64,000 nucleotides of DNA, from positions 62,001-126,000 of the forward strand of contig NZ_JABBFZ010000001.1 in the NCBI RefSeq assembly GCF_012927125.1. The letters run 5' to 3'. Below the pieces are notes generated by a model. That model searched no databases, was not told where the DNA came from, and worked only from the letters and a program-made list of their open reading frames with translations. Shown here piece by piece: positions 42,496-50,238 of the stretch. Made by a program: the position numbers and the translations under genes. Origin of the DNA: Paraburkholderia antibiotica (lineage in GTDB: Bacteria > Pseudomonadota > Gammaproteobacteria > Burkholderiales > Burkholderiaceae). Every line of letters starts with the position of its first letter. Within the stretch, counting starts at the first letter, position 1.

Positions 42496-43881
42496 ATGAA
42501 TAGTGCACAGCAGCAAGAGGGCCTGAAGCGCGGGCTCAAGAATCGCCACATCCAGTTGATCGCGCTGGGCGGCGCGATCGGTACGGGTCTCTTTCTCGGC
42601 TCGGCCAGCGTATTGCAGGCGGCTGGTCCGTCGATGATCCTCGGCTACGCGATCGGCGGCGTGATCGCGTTCATGATCATGCGTCAGCTCGGCGAGATGG
42701 TCGCGCAGGAGCCGGTTGCCGGCTCGTTCAGCCACTTCGCGTACAAGTACTGGGGCGACTTCCCCGGCTTTCTGTCCGGCTGGAACTACTGGGTGTTGTA
42801 CGTGCTCGTCAGCATGGCCGAGCTGACCGCGGTCGGCACCTACGTGCATTACTGGTGGCCGGGCGTGCCGACCTGGGTGTCGGCGCTGGTCTGCTTCGCG
42901 ATCATCAACGCGATCAATCTCGCGAACGTGAAGGCATACGGCGAAACCGAGTTCTGGTTCGCGATCATCAAGGTCGTGGCGGTGATCGGCATGATCGTGT
43001 TCGGCGGCTATCTGCTGGTCAGCGGCCACGGCGGCCCGCAGGCGTCGGTCACGAACCTGTGGAGCCACGGCGGCTTTTTCCCGCACGGTTTCCACGGCCT
43101 CTTCATGATGCTCGCGGTCATCATGTTCTCGTTCGGTGGCCTGGAGCTGATCGGCATCACGGCGGCCGAAGCGGCCGAGCCGCAGAAGAGCATCCCGAAG
43201 GCGGTCAACCAGGTGATCCTGCGGATCCTGATTTTCTACATCTGCTCGCTCGCGGTGCTGCTGTCGCTGTATCCGTGGAACGAAGTGGCGGCGGGCGGTA
43301 GCCCGTTCGTGATGATCTTCTCGCAGATCGGCTCGTCGCTGACCGCGAACGTGCTGAACGTGGTGGTGCTGACCGCGGCGCTGTCGGTGTACAACAGCGG
43401 CGTGTATGCGAACAGCCGGATGCTGTACGGTCTCGCGGAGCAGGGCAACGCACCGCGCGCATTGCTGAAGGTCGACCGACGCGGCGTGCCCTACATGGCG
43501 ATCGGTCTATCGGCGCTCGCGACGTTTGCCTGCGTGATCATCAACTACGTGATTCCGGCCGAGGCGCTGGGCTTGCTGATGTCGCTGGTGGTGGCGGCGC
43601 TGGTGCTGAACTGGGCGCTGATCAGCCTCACGCATCTGAAGTCGCGCAAGGCGATGGTCGCCGCAGGCGAGACGCTGGTGTTCCGCTCGTTCTGGTTCCC
43701 GGTCAGCAACTGGATCTGCCTCGCGTTTATGGCGCTGATCCTCGTGATTCTCGCGATGACGCCGGGCCTGTCGGTCTCGGTGTGGCTGGTGCCGGCGTGG
43801 CTCGTGCTGATGTGGATCGGCTACGTGATCAAGCGGCGGCGTGAAGTGGCGCGCGGCGGTGCGGAGATGGTGGGCCGCTGA
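42496..43881 (+). CDS. Amino-acid permease (AroP/PheP-like APC transporter)
   Basis: The 461-residue inner-membrane symporter has twelve hydrophobic segments. The APC signature region RHIQLIALGGAIGTGLFLGS at residues 17-36 is typical of the AAT subfamily that includes AroP, PheP and ProY. FSFGGLELIGITAAEAAEP near residue 215 fits the same group. Substrate preference (aromatic or neutral amino acids) is inferred. A long hairpin terminator lies 150 bases downstream. Confidence 0.9.
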   Translation: MNSAQQQEGLKRGLKNRHIQLIALGGAIGTGLFLGSASVLQAAGPSMILGYAIGGVIAFMIMRQLGEMVAQEPVAGSFSHFAYKYWGDFPGFLSGWNYWVLYVLVSMAELTAVGTYVHYWWPGVPTWVSALVCFAIINAINLANVKAYGETEFWFAIIKVVAVIGMIVFGGYLLVSGHGGPQASVTNLWSHGGFFPHGFHGLFMMLAVIMFSFGGLELIGITAAEAAEPQKSIPKAVNQVILRILIFYICSLAVLLSLYPWNEVAAGGSPFVMIFSQIGSSLTANVLNVVVLTAALSVYNSGVYANSRMLYGLAEQGNAPRALLKVDRRGVPYMAIGLSALATFACVIINYVIPAEALGLLMSLVVAALVLNWALISLTHLKSRKAMVAAGETLVFRSFWFPVSNWICLAFMALILVILAMTPGLSVSVWLVPAWLVLMWIGYVIKRRREVARGGAEMVGR

Positions 43882-44256
43882 ACGGAGGCTGGATGGCGGC
43901 GTGAGCGCGCGGGGAGCGGTGCTTGCGTTGCTTGTACTGCTTGTATTTGAAGGGTGCGGTGGTTTTCGTTGAAGCCGTTTCCGCTTCCGCTTCCGCAATC
44001 CAGGCCGAGGCCGCATCCGGCCGCGCCAGAAACGACAAACCCCGCGAGCAGCGAGTGCTCGCGGGGTTTGTCGTTTTGACGGCGTGATTGCTGAACCAGA
44101 AATACCACCGCGCGGTCGTGCCGAGTCGTTCATGGGCTTCTGGACGGCCATTCTTTCGTTCGCTTATGTCGCATGTCGAGATTGCGCTTCATGAACGACA
44201 CGGCAACTTTTTATCCGCAAGCGACAGCGGCACATCGTGCAGCCTCGCGCGGCAGT
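43882..44256. other. Intergenic region with terminator
   Basis: No gene is seen. A short run of TTCCGC repeats lies at about 43977-43995, and the hairpin terminator at 44030-44078 follows. The remaining bases up to the Old Yellow Enzyme stop look unstructured. Confidence 0.3.
44030..44078. terminator. Long-stem terminator
   Basis: Perfect 21-base arms enclose GCGAG; each arm begins AAACGACAAACCCCGCGAGC or its complement. It serves the permease and possibly the converging oxidoreductase gene. Confidence 0.92.
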
Positions 44257-45498
44257 TCAATACGACAATATCGAACGCTGCGTCATCCAGCGCCGGTATT
44301 CGCGTGCGCGCGCGACGTCCGCCAACTGTTGCAGGATCAGCGCTCGCAACGGCGACACGTTCGGATCGGGTGTCTTGCCGCGGCTCAACCGGCTCAGTTG
44401 AAACTTGACGGCGGCCATGTTGGCCAGCGACGCCAGCGGTTTGTTCTTCCATGTGATTGGCGTGAGCGCAGGCGCCTTGTCGTTGCCGAGACGCCATTCG
44501 TGGGGCAGGTTCGGATCGATCGCCAACGCAGTCCCGATCCCGATCATGTCCACCCCGCTGGCGATGACCTGTTCGGCGACAGCCCGGTGGCGGATGCCTC
44601 CGGTGACCATCACGGGCATCTTTGCGATCGTCCGGATGTCGCGGGCGAATTCCACGAAATAGGCCTCGCGGGCCAGGGTGCGGCCGTCACGTGCGTCGCC
44701 TTGCATCGCCGGGGCTTCATAGCTTCCGCCGGAAAGCTCGACCATATCGACGTCCAGATCGTTGAGCAGCTTCACGACCTGTCGGGCGTCATCCGCACTG
44801 AAACCCCCGCGCTGGAAATCAGCGGAATTCAGCTTGACGGCAACGACGAACCGGGGAGAAACGACCGCACGAACGGCGTTGACGATCTCCAGTAACAGGC
44901 GAGCCCGGTTCTCGAGCGAACCGCCCCATTGATCCGTCCTCTGATTGGTGAGCGGGGACAGGAACTGGCTTAGCAGATAGCCATGGGCAGCATGGATCTC
45001 GACGCCCGTAAAGCCGGCCAGCTCACCCAGCCGCGCAGTGCGGGCAAAGCGCCGGATCACATCTTCAATGACTTCGCCGGTCATCGCGACGGGCGTATTG
45101 AAGTGCTTTGACATCTTGCCCAGTGCGAGAGGGACTGCCGAAGGCGCCCACGTCTGTTGTCCAAGATTGGCCCGCATCTGACGGCCCGGATGATTGATCT
45201 GCAGCCAGACATGCGCGCCCTTTGACCGACTGATTCGCGACCAACGCCTGAATGCGTGAAGATGCCCGTCATCTTCGAGCACAACGCCACCGGGACCCGT
45301 CATGGCGCGGCTGTCGACCATCACGTTGCCGGTAATGAGCAGGCCGGCACCCCCTTCCGCCCACGCCTGATAGAGACGCATCAGTTGCTCCGACGGAGCG
45401 TGGTCCGCGTCTGCCATGTTTTCCTCCATGGCTGCTTTAGCGATGCGATTCTGAATAATCGACCCGTTGGGTAGTGCTAACTTGTCGAACACGTTCAT
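44257..45498 (-). CDS. NADH:flavin oxidoreductase (Old Yellow Enzyme family)
   Basis: The 413-residue FMN enzyme of the OYE family reduces activated C=C bonds of electrophiles such as enones or nitro compounds. It shows QINHPGRQ near residue 100, EIHAAHGYLLSQFLSP with the substrate-binding His pair, QRTDQWGGSLENR, and the C-terminal phosphate site VTGGIRHR and IGIGTAL. It is divergent from a MerR regulator, and a MerR-type promoter lies in between. An N-terminal extension is absent. Confidence 0.92.
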   Translation of the reverse strand: MNVFDKLALPNGSIIQNRIAKAAMEENMADADHAPSEQLMRLYQAWAEGGAGLLITGNVMVDSRAMTGPGGVVLEDDGHLHAFRRWSRISRSKGAHVWLQINHPGRQMRANLGQQTWAPSAVPLALGKMSKHFNTPVAMTGEVIEDVIRRFARTARLGELAGFTGVEIHAAHGYLLSQFLSPLTNQRTDQWGGSLENRARLLLEIVNAVRAVVSPRFVVAVKLNSADFQRGGFSADDARQVVKLLNDLDVDMVELSGGSYEAPAMQGDARDGRTLAREAYFVEFARDIRTIAKMPVMVTGGIRHRAVAEQVIASGVDMIGIGTALAIDPNLPHEWRLGNDKAPALTPITWKNKPLASLANMAAVKFQLSRLSRGKTPDPNVSPLRALILQQLADVARAREYRRWMTQRSILSY

Positions 45499-45523
45499 GG
45501 TTCACCTCGTTTGATCGTGGCTC

Positions 45524-45555
45524 GACTTTAAGGTTAAAGTCAACTTTAATGTCAA
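45524..45555 (-). promoter_or_regulatory. MerR-type promoter/operator for the Old Yellow Enzyme gene
   Basis: On the minus strand, -35 TTGACA (45555-45550) and -10 TAAAGT (45530-45525) are separated by 19 bases, the overlong spacer typical of MerR-activated promoters. The spacer holds a perfect dyad TTAAAGT-N2-ACTTTAA (45534-45549). An overlapping dyad GACTTTAA-GG-TTAAAGTC is at 45524-45541. The divergent regulator gene begins about 60-90 bases away. Confidence 0.75.
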
Positions 45556-45612
45556 TGCCTCCTGTGAGGCTAAATGCTCGAATTTTTTATGACGGCCGGG
45601 AGTGCCGGAAAC

Positions 45613-46095
45613 ATGAAAATTGGTGAACTTGCGGAGCGCACGGGCGTTGCCGCTTCGCGTATCCGTTTCTACGAACGTATTGGCCTGCTGAAGCCCGAGC
45701 GTCAGCCGAACGGCTACCGCTCCTATTCGTCTCAAGCGGTGCTGGTGCTCAATCTGATCGCGGCGGCACAGCAGGCCGGTTTCAGTCTGGACGAGATTCG
45801 GATATTGCTGCCGCCCGACCTGACGCAATGGCAGCACAGCGCGCTGATCGAAACACTGCGCGGCAAGGTGCTGGACATCGAAGCAATGCAAACACGGCTC
45901 GCGCAGAGCAAGGCGCACCTCGTCGCGCTTCTCGCGGAGATCGAAGCGAAACCCGACGAAATGGACTGCAATGCCAATGCGAAGAGAGTGCTGTCCCGGA
46001 TGCGCTTGGGGGAAGTGAAAAAGCCGACGCTGCAGGCCGCAGATGTCACGACGCTTCGTAAAGCGAAGCGGCAGCAGTCGCTCAAGAGCGGTTAG
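45613..46095 (+). CDS. MerR-family transcriptional regulator
   Basis: The 160-residue protein has a winged-helix N-terminus beginning MKIGELAERTGVAASRIRFY and a coiled-coil dimerisation helix at about 85-120. A short C-terminal region with a single Cys follows (MDCNANAK). It should activate the divergent Old Yellow Enzyme gene by DNA untwisting at the 19-bp-spacer promoter. One Cys fits thiol-based sensing as in AdhR/NmlR relatives (inference). In-frame ATGs at 45574 and 45589 would add 13 or 8 residues. Confidence 0.9.
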   Translation: MKIGELAERTGVAASRIRFYERIGLLKPERQPNGYRSYSSQAVLVLNLIAAAQQAGFSLDEIRILLPPDLTQWQHSALIETLRGKVLDIEAMQTRLAQSKAHLVALLAEIEAKPDEMDCNANAKRVLSRMRLGEVKKPTLQAADVTTLRKAKRQQSLKSG

Positions 46096-46169
46096 GGTGG
46101 TTAGGTGCGCCTCCCGGTTAGGGGGCGGCCAGGGGCGTCCGATGCTGCGGCGTGCCCCGTCGCCGACCG

Positions 46170-46853
46170 TCACAGCAGGGCGGCGACCCGCTCGGCTGTT
46201 GCTCTGGCGGACTGCGGGTTCTGCCCGGTCACCAGCCGGCCGTCGGTGACGACCTTCGAGACGAACGGCAGCAGGGCTTTCTCGTAGAACGCGCCGCGCT
46301 GCTTCATCTCTTGCTCGGCGTTGTAGGGTACTTTTTTCGCGACGCCTGCCAGCACCTCCTCGACCCAGGAGTAGCCGGTGACTCGCCGCTGCGCCACCAG
46401 TCGTTTGCCGTCCGAGAGCGTTGTGTTGAGCAGTCCGCAGTAGCCGTGGCAAACGGATGAGACGACCCCGCCGCGTTCGTAGATATCCCGGGTGATTTGC
46501 TGCAGGCCGATGTTATCGGGAAAGTCCCACATGACCGCGTGGCCGCCCGTGAAATAGATCGCATCGAAGTCCGCCGGATCGATCTGGTCGGGGCGCGCAG
46601 TCGTCGCCAGAAGTGCCTGGCGATTCCGGTCGGTCAGCCACGCCTTCACGGAGGCGTCGGCCATGGGCCATTTGAGCGAGCGCGGCTCAAGGAGCGAAAC
46701 GCCGCCTTTTGGGCTGACGAGATGCTGGTCGTAGCCTTTCTCTGCGAAGACGTGCCACGCATGGGTCAGCTCGGATAGCCAGAGGCCGGTCGGTTCGGCC
46801 TGGTCGGCATAGTTGGCGACGTTGCTGACGACGTGCAGTACGCGTTTGGTCAT
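46170..46853 (-). CDS. DJ-1/PfpI family protein, Hsp31/glyoxalase III-like
   Basis: The 227-residue protein has the DJ-1 superfamily nucleophile elbow VCHGYCG with Cys135 and His136, plus the N-terminal PTGLWLSELTHAWHVF segment seen in Hsp31-like proteins. These act as glyoxalase III, deglycase or chaperone. A second Cys139 is present next to the active site. It lies beside a MerR/OYE pair and has its own MerR-type promoter, suggesting a shared response to reactive aldehydes or other electrophiles. Confidence 0.88.
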   Translation of the reverse strand: MTKRVLHVVSNVANYADQAEPTGLWLSELTHAWHVFAEKGYDQHLVSPKGGVSLLEPRSLKWPMADASVKAWLTDRNRQALLATTARPDQIDPADFDAIYFTGGHAVMWDFPDNIGLQQITRDIYERGGVVSSVCHGYCGLLNTTLSDGKRLVAQRRVTGYSWVEEVLAGVAKKVPYNAEQEMKQRGAFYEKALLPFVSKVVTDGRLVTGQNPQSARATAERVAALL

Positions 46854-46949
46854 GTTGTAGTGTCCTTTTGATCTGCCACCGGAACCTCTCGCCGACGCGT
46901 CGAAATCCCCTTGCTTACGGAGCGCGCACGGTTACGGGCGACAGTCATC

Positions 46950-46980
46950 ACCATAACGTTGAAGTAAAGCTGAAGGTCAA
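46950..46980 (-). promoter_or_regulatory. MerR-type promoter for the DJ-1-like gene
   Basis: On the minus strand, TTGACC (46980-46975) and TATGGT (46955-46950) are exactly 19 bases apart. The spacer has an imperfect dyad with outer TTGA/TCAA and central AGCT. It lies about 95 bases before the ATG. The sequence resembles the promoter next to the MerR gene, so the same regulator may act here. Confidence 0.6.
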
Positions 46981-47402
46981 GGCCTTTCGAGGCTTCGTCT
47001 GGTTGAGGGTAGGGGCGGGCTCGACGCTACTCTTGCAACACGTCTGTTCCGCGCAGTACGCGGCAGCCGCAGAAAGACCAACATAAACTGCCGAACGTCA
47101 TCTGGGACGATGGGATTATGAAGCAGGAGCCCGCGGGGTTTTGCTTTGCACCCCGCATGCCTGTACTGCGGTGTCCCCAAAATGCGCAAGGATAGCGATG
47201 CGCAGCTCGCCTGCGGGCACAGCAGCCCGGCTTTGCCACGCCAGCACGACGCAAGCTGATCCCTTCGCAACGTCACGATTTAGATTGCTTTCCGAGCGCA
47301 AAGAGCGCATGGTGTAAAAATCCAGTTGTACCTGGCCGTGCATTTTTCATCCGGACAGGCATTGGTTCATGACGGTCAGGATAACTTAACGAGCGTGCCC
47401 TC
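46981..47402. other. Left boundary of the accessory island, no clear gene
   Basis: Several short open frames exist on both strands, but none has a convincing start or composition. The segment includes a CCGCGGGG...CCCCGC inverted repeat at about 47129-47157. Base composition shifts here from the GC-rich core to the more AT-rich island. Its exact origin is unclear. Confidence 0.3.
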
Positions 47403-47674
47403 ATGACCATTCCCACGATCGAGTACCAGGGGCACGAGCTACGTGCCTACTCTCACTAGATATTTCCCCACCTTCGCGACCCGTACGCAAAAGGACCAAG
47501 GCGGTCCACATCCTTCGTACGGATTGACACGATCCCTCCCGGCGAAGTCAAGGCGCGGCGCTATGCAATGTTGTTCGGCGTGTCAAGTCCCACCACAATG
47601 GACGACGCCATCGGTATCGCGCTGCAGTACGGTAAAAACTCGTCGATGGCAAGGCTCGGGCAACAGAACTGTGA
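47403..47674 (+). pseudogene. Decayed copy of the small Y-x-G protein family
   Basis: The frame starts MTIPTIEYQGHELRAYSH, meets an in-frame TAG at 47457, then continues with IFPHLRDPYAKG and SFVRIDTIPPGE. At about 47640 one base is missing. In the next frame the sequence reads VDGKARATEL and stops at 47672-47674, matching the VDGK end of the intact paralogue at 56137. The TAG occupies the place of a likely CAG. So one nonsense and one frameshift change inactivate an otherwise recognisable 90-residue gene. No strong ribosome-binding site is seen. Confidence 0.72.
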
Positions 47675-47716
47675 CATATCGCGTGTGAATCCACCCGCAG
47701 TTGACTGGAGCAAGTC

Positions 47717-48130
47717 ATGCAATATCCGTTTTATGTGCGCCGCGATGGCGATAACGCCTTTCGTGCCAGTTTTCCAGATCTTCCGCGGGCAGTTGCGTGT
47801 GGGCGGTCGTTTGATGAACTCAAGGGCAACGCGCAGGAGATCGTCGAACTGATGTATGACCGCAGCGAGGAGCTCATACCCGCCCCGACGAGCAGTACGT
47901 CGGAATTGCAATCGCTCGATATGGACGATGGGAAGGGGATCTGGATGTTCATTGAGATCAATCTCACGCGTGTCACGTCCAAGGCCGTCAGCGTTCAGTT
48001 CAGTTTGCCCGAGAGTCTGCTGCAGAGAGTCGATGCCGCAGCAAAACAACGTTGTTCCACGCGCTCCATGTTCTTTACGCAGGCCGCCGTACACGAACTC
48101 GCGAACTGGGACGAAACACGAGCGTCGTAG
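47717..48130 (+). CDS. HicB-like antitoxin-family protein without HicA partner
   Basis: The 137-residue protein has an N-terminal HicB/RNase-H-like beta region (MQYPFYVRRDGDNAFRASFP, then ELKGNAQEIVELMYD). The C-terminal part resembles a ribbon-helix-helix DNA-binding element (VQFSLPESLLQRVDAAA). HicB normally neutralises the mRNA interferase HicA, but I find no HicA-like gene on either side. It may be an orphan regulator. GGAG lies seven bases before the ATG. It follows the decayed small gene by 42 bases. Confidence 0.8.
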   Translation: MQYPFYVRRDGDNAFRASFPDLPRAVACGRSFDELKGNAQEIVELMYDRSEELIPAPTSSTSELQSLDMDDGKGIWMFIEINLTRVTSKAVSVQFSLPESLLQRVDAAAKQRCSTRSMFFTQAAVHELANWDETRAS

Positions 48131-48251
48131 GCGCGGGTTATCGGGCGCATGAAGACAGAAATTCTTCATGGTCGATGACCACGTCGAAATGCCAGCCTGG
48201 CCGTAAAGAGAGCCTGTTCCAGTACGCCGGATCTTCCATGCAAGGAATTTG

Positions 48252-48551
48252 ATGTCACGCTACCAGTTCGAAGCCGATCTGACCCATCTCGAACACATCA
48301 TTCCGCTCCTTTTACGCGGAAATCCGCTTGCGCTATCGTACTGGCGGCGTCGTTTGTCCTCGCTATCGGCGCAGCAGAGCCTGTTACCCGATGGGAACAG
48401 GCGGGTGACCCGACTGCTTCAGGTGTTCGATGAAGTTGAGTGCGCAGTGCTATCGGGCAAGCCCACCGTCGGCCCGGTCGCCGTTGTAAAACCGGCGCGT
48501 GCGCCTCCCGTCGCAAGGGGCCTCAAAAGCGGCAGGAGCGGCACCCAGTAG
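48252..48551 (+). CDS. Hypothetical protein, 99 residues
   Basis: I do not recognise a named family. The N-terminal 70 residues are predicted helical (MSRYQFEADLTHLEHIIPLL, then SYWRRRLSSL and RVTRLLQVFDEVE). The last 30 are Pro/Ala/Arg-rich and probably disordered. AAGGA lies just upstream of the ATG. It is in the same direction as the HicB-like gene, 121 bases later. Confidence 0.6.
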   Translation: MSRYQFEADLTHLEHIIPLLLRGNPLALSYWRRRLSSLSAQQSLLPDGNRRVTRLLQVFDEVECAVLSGKPTVGPVAVVKPARAPPVARGLKSGRSGTQ

Positions 48552-48634
48552 GCAGCGCGCAGACGGTCGTAGAGATGGTCTCGGAGCAAGGAAAGAATCT
48601 GATCACGACTGGCGGCGCATCTGCTATTGCGATA

Positions 48635-48745
48635 TTACTGACGCTTCGAGGCCTCCTGCTTCAGTTTCTTCGCGTCTTTCTTTTCCTGCGGCGTACTTGT
48701 GGCCGCATTCTTCTCGGTCTTCCTGGCGACGTGGGCTTTGCTCAA
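48635..48745 (-). CDS. Lysine-rich microprotein, 36 residues
   Basis: A TTG-initiated frame encodes a 36-residue, strongly basic peptide (MSKAHVARKTEKNAATSTPQ, then EKKDAKKLKQEASKRQ). GGAGG lies five bases before the TTG, and the frame ends TAA. Such small Lys-rich proteins recur in Burkholderia as far as I recall, but I know no function. It would be missed by length filters. Opposite-strand frames here look like chance. Confidence 0.5.
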   Translation of the reverse strand: MSKAHVARKTEKNAATSTPQEKKDAKKLKQEASKRQ

Positions 48746-49034
48746 CCTGGCCTCCTTCGATAGAACTCTCACGCAGTAGGTCGCTACGCGCGTTTCCAGG
48801 CAGGCACGATCGATCCAACATATAGCGGGGCGGTTGAGAGACTGGCCTCGCCCGTCTAGGGACCTTTATCCTGATCCGGGATGTCCGAGAGGCTGCGACG
48901 CGCGGGCCGGTAGTGGCCGGGCGCAGCATCCATCCGGAGGGCCCGAACAGATGCAGCACGCGTTTCGAGTTCTTGTGCGCGAGATATCCCGTCCGACGAA
49001 CCGAAGGTCGCGGCACTCCTGAGGTCGGCCGCGG

Positions 49035-49352
49035 TTAGTGCCTGGGCCGCTTCATTCCTTCTGCTTCCATGGCGGCATTGCGCTCCTCGCTTGCTTCAAT
49101 GGGGTCCATGGAGGCGTCGACCGACGCTTCCGCTCGTTCCGTGGCGGATCTTGTGTCGGCGACAACTGCGCTGCCTGCTGCATCATCCTCGCGCGGAGGC
49201 TCAAGCATGTCATGGAGTACGGCTTCCAGCTCCGGCGTGTTCCACGGCGCCCCGCGCTGCGTCTTCCTTTTTATATAGTGCCGGACTTCTGCGTCCTGCT
49301 CCGGGGTCAAGGGAAGGCCGCGAAAAGTGTTTTTCGGGGTAGAGTCAACCAT
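49035..49352 (-). CDS. Hypothetical acidic-tailed protein, 105 residues
   Basis: The protein has a compact N-terminal half (FRGLPLTPEQDAEVRHYIKR, then APWNTPELEAVLHDML) and an acidic Ala/Glu-rich C-terminal half, probably disordered. GGAG lies nine bases before the ATG. I do not recognise the family; the first half could be a small helical domain. A possible upstream gene overlaps its start by a few bases. Confidence 0.6.
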   Translation of the reverse strand: MVDSTPKNTFRGLPLTPEQDAEVRHYIKRKTQRGAPWNTPELEAVLHDMLEPPREDDAAGSAVVADTRSATERAEASVDASMDPIEASEERNAAMEAEGMKRPRH

Positions 49353-49650
49353 GTCCTGCTCCTGGAATAATCCTTTTCAAGTGTAGTCTGTCGCGCGCGA
49401 CAAACACGCTAATTATTCGTCCGCTTATCGGGCAATCCTGCTCGCTGTTTGCCAGCGGGGGCGCGTTTTCATTGTTCGAGATGACCCAACAGCTTTCCTC
49501 TACGGCGCGACGCAATGACGGCTCGTTGTTCCTGCATCTGATCGGCGCGACCAGTGTTGCGATATGTCGATCTTCGGTAGTTGAATGGACTCGATGAAGT
49601 GTGCAATTCGGGCTCCCATTCTTCGCCTCGACAAGCAATTGTGCGGTCAT
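49345..49650 (-). CDS. Possible hypothetical protein, 101 residues
   Basis: An open frame encodes NEPSLRRAVEESCWVISNNE and SGRIISVFVARDRLHLKR among other orderly segments. Its stop lies eight bases inside the next gene, as in co-translated pairs. There is no good ribosome-binding site, and a competing frame covers part of it. I cannot assign a family, so treat this as tentative. Confidence 0.3.
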   Translation of the reverse strand: MTAQLLVEAKNGSPNCTLHRVHSTTEDRHIATLVAPIRCRNNEPSLRRAVEESCWVISNNENAPPLANSEQDCPISGRIISVFVARDRLHLKRIIPGAGHG

Positions 49651-49667
49651 TGATGACTAGCATGTCG

Positions 49668-49708
49668 GGGCAAGATGCGACGCCTGAAACAGGCTTTGCA
49701 TCTTGCCC
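49668..49708. repeat. Hairpin with 11-bp stem
   Basis: Arms GGGCAAGATGC and GCATCTTGCCC enclose an inner stem CCTG/CAGG. No T-run follows on either strand, so it is not a clear terminator. Confidence 0.6.
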
Positions 49709-49816
49709 GAGTCGATGGTCGTCTCTTCGGCTATGCATGACCATTTGCTGGTAGCTTGTCAGAGGGACCTGCGTGGTTTCTGATGTTAATGTTCAATGAC
49801 CACAACGGAGGTTTTC

Positions 49817-50053
49817 ATGCACCGAACTATCGGATATCGCGGCTTTGAAATTCACGTTGATCTGGTACGGGCTGGGGACGACACGTTTGACGTATTTTTC
49901 CAGATAAAAGGCGGCACCAATCTCGAAGTGCTGGGTGCGCGGGGAGGCCGAATAGCGCTGCGCAATGGCCCCTTTACCGAGCGATGGGCCTACCTGGTAG
50001 CCGAAATCGCTGGTCAGGCCGCGATCGACATATTGCTTGGCCCGGTCGACTGA
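49817..50053 (+). CDS. Small YRGFEI protein, copy A
   Basis: The 78-residue protein starts MHRTIGYRGFEIHVDL, has FDVFFQIKGG in the middle and ends in a helix with WAYLVAEIAGQAAIDILLG. It is a close paralogue of the gene at 56851, about 60 percent identical by eye, and shares the Y-x-G motif with other small proteins of the island. GGAGG lies six bases before the ATG, so it is surely translated. No signal or membrane segment is seen; function unknown. Confidence 0.75.
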   Translation: MHRTIGYRGFEIHVDLVRAGDDTFDVFFQIKGGTNLEVLGARGGRIALRNGPFTERWAYLVAEIAGQAAIDILLGPVD

Positions 50054-50238
50054 GTTCGGTCCTTGCATCCCTCGCCCTCTCGACACAGTGGTCATACGGG
50101 GCAGGGCCGACAGCGGGCGATTATTTTGAATGAGCGCTTAGGCCCCGCATCATGGGAACCGTCTCCTGCAATTGCTGTGGGCCATGCACGCGCATTAAAT
50201 CCAGTCCCATGGACCCTCAGCCGGGTCAAGGAGGATTC

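Noticed and set aside
43977..43995. Short tandem TTCCGC repeats
   Set aside because: There are only about three copies with no spacer structure; not a CRISPR array or a convincing repeat element. No CRISPR array was seen anywhere in the window.
46977..47343. Minus-strand frames of 75-99 codons left of the island
   Set aside because: They overlap each other in different frames, lack ribosome-binding sites, and one is Arg/Cys-rich. They might be phage-type leftovers but cannot be supported.
47443..47688. 81-codon frame overlapping the decayed small gene
   Set aside because: Its reading frame does not match the conserved family pattern, which continues in the other frame across the TAG.
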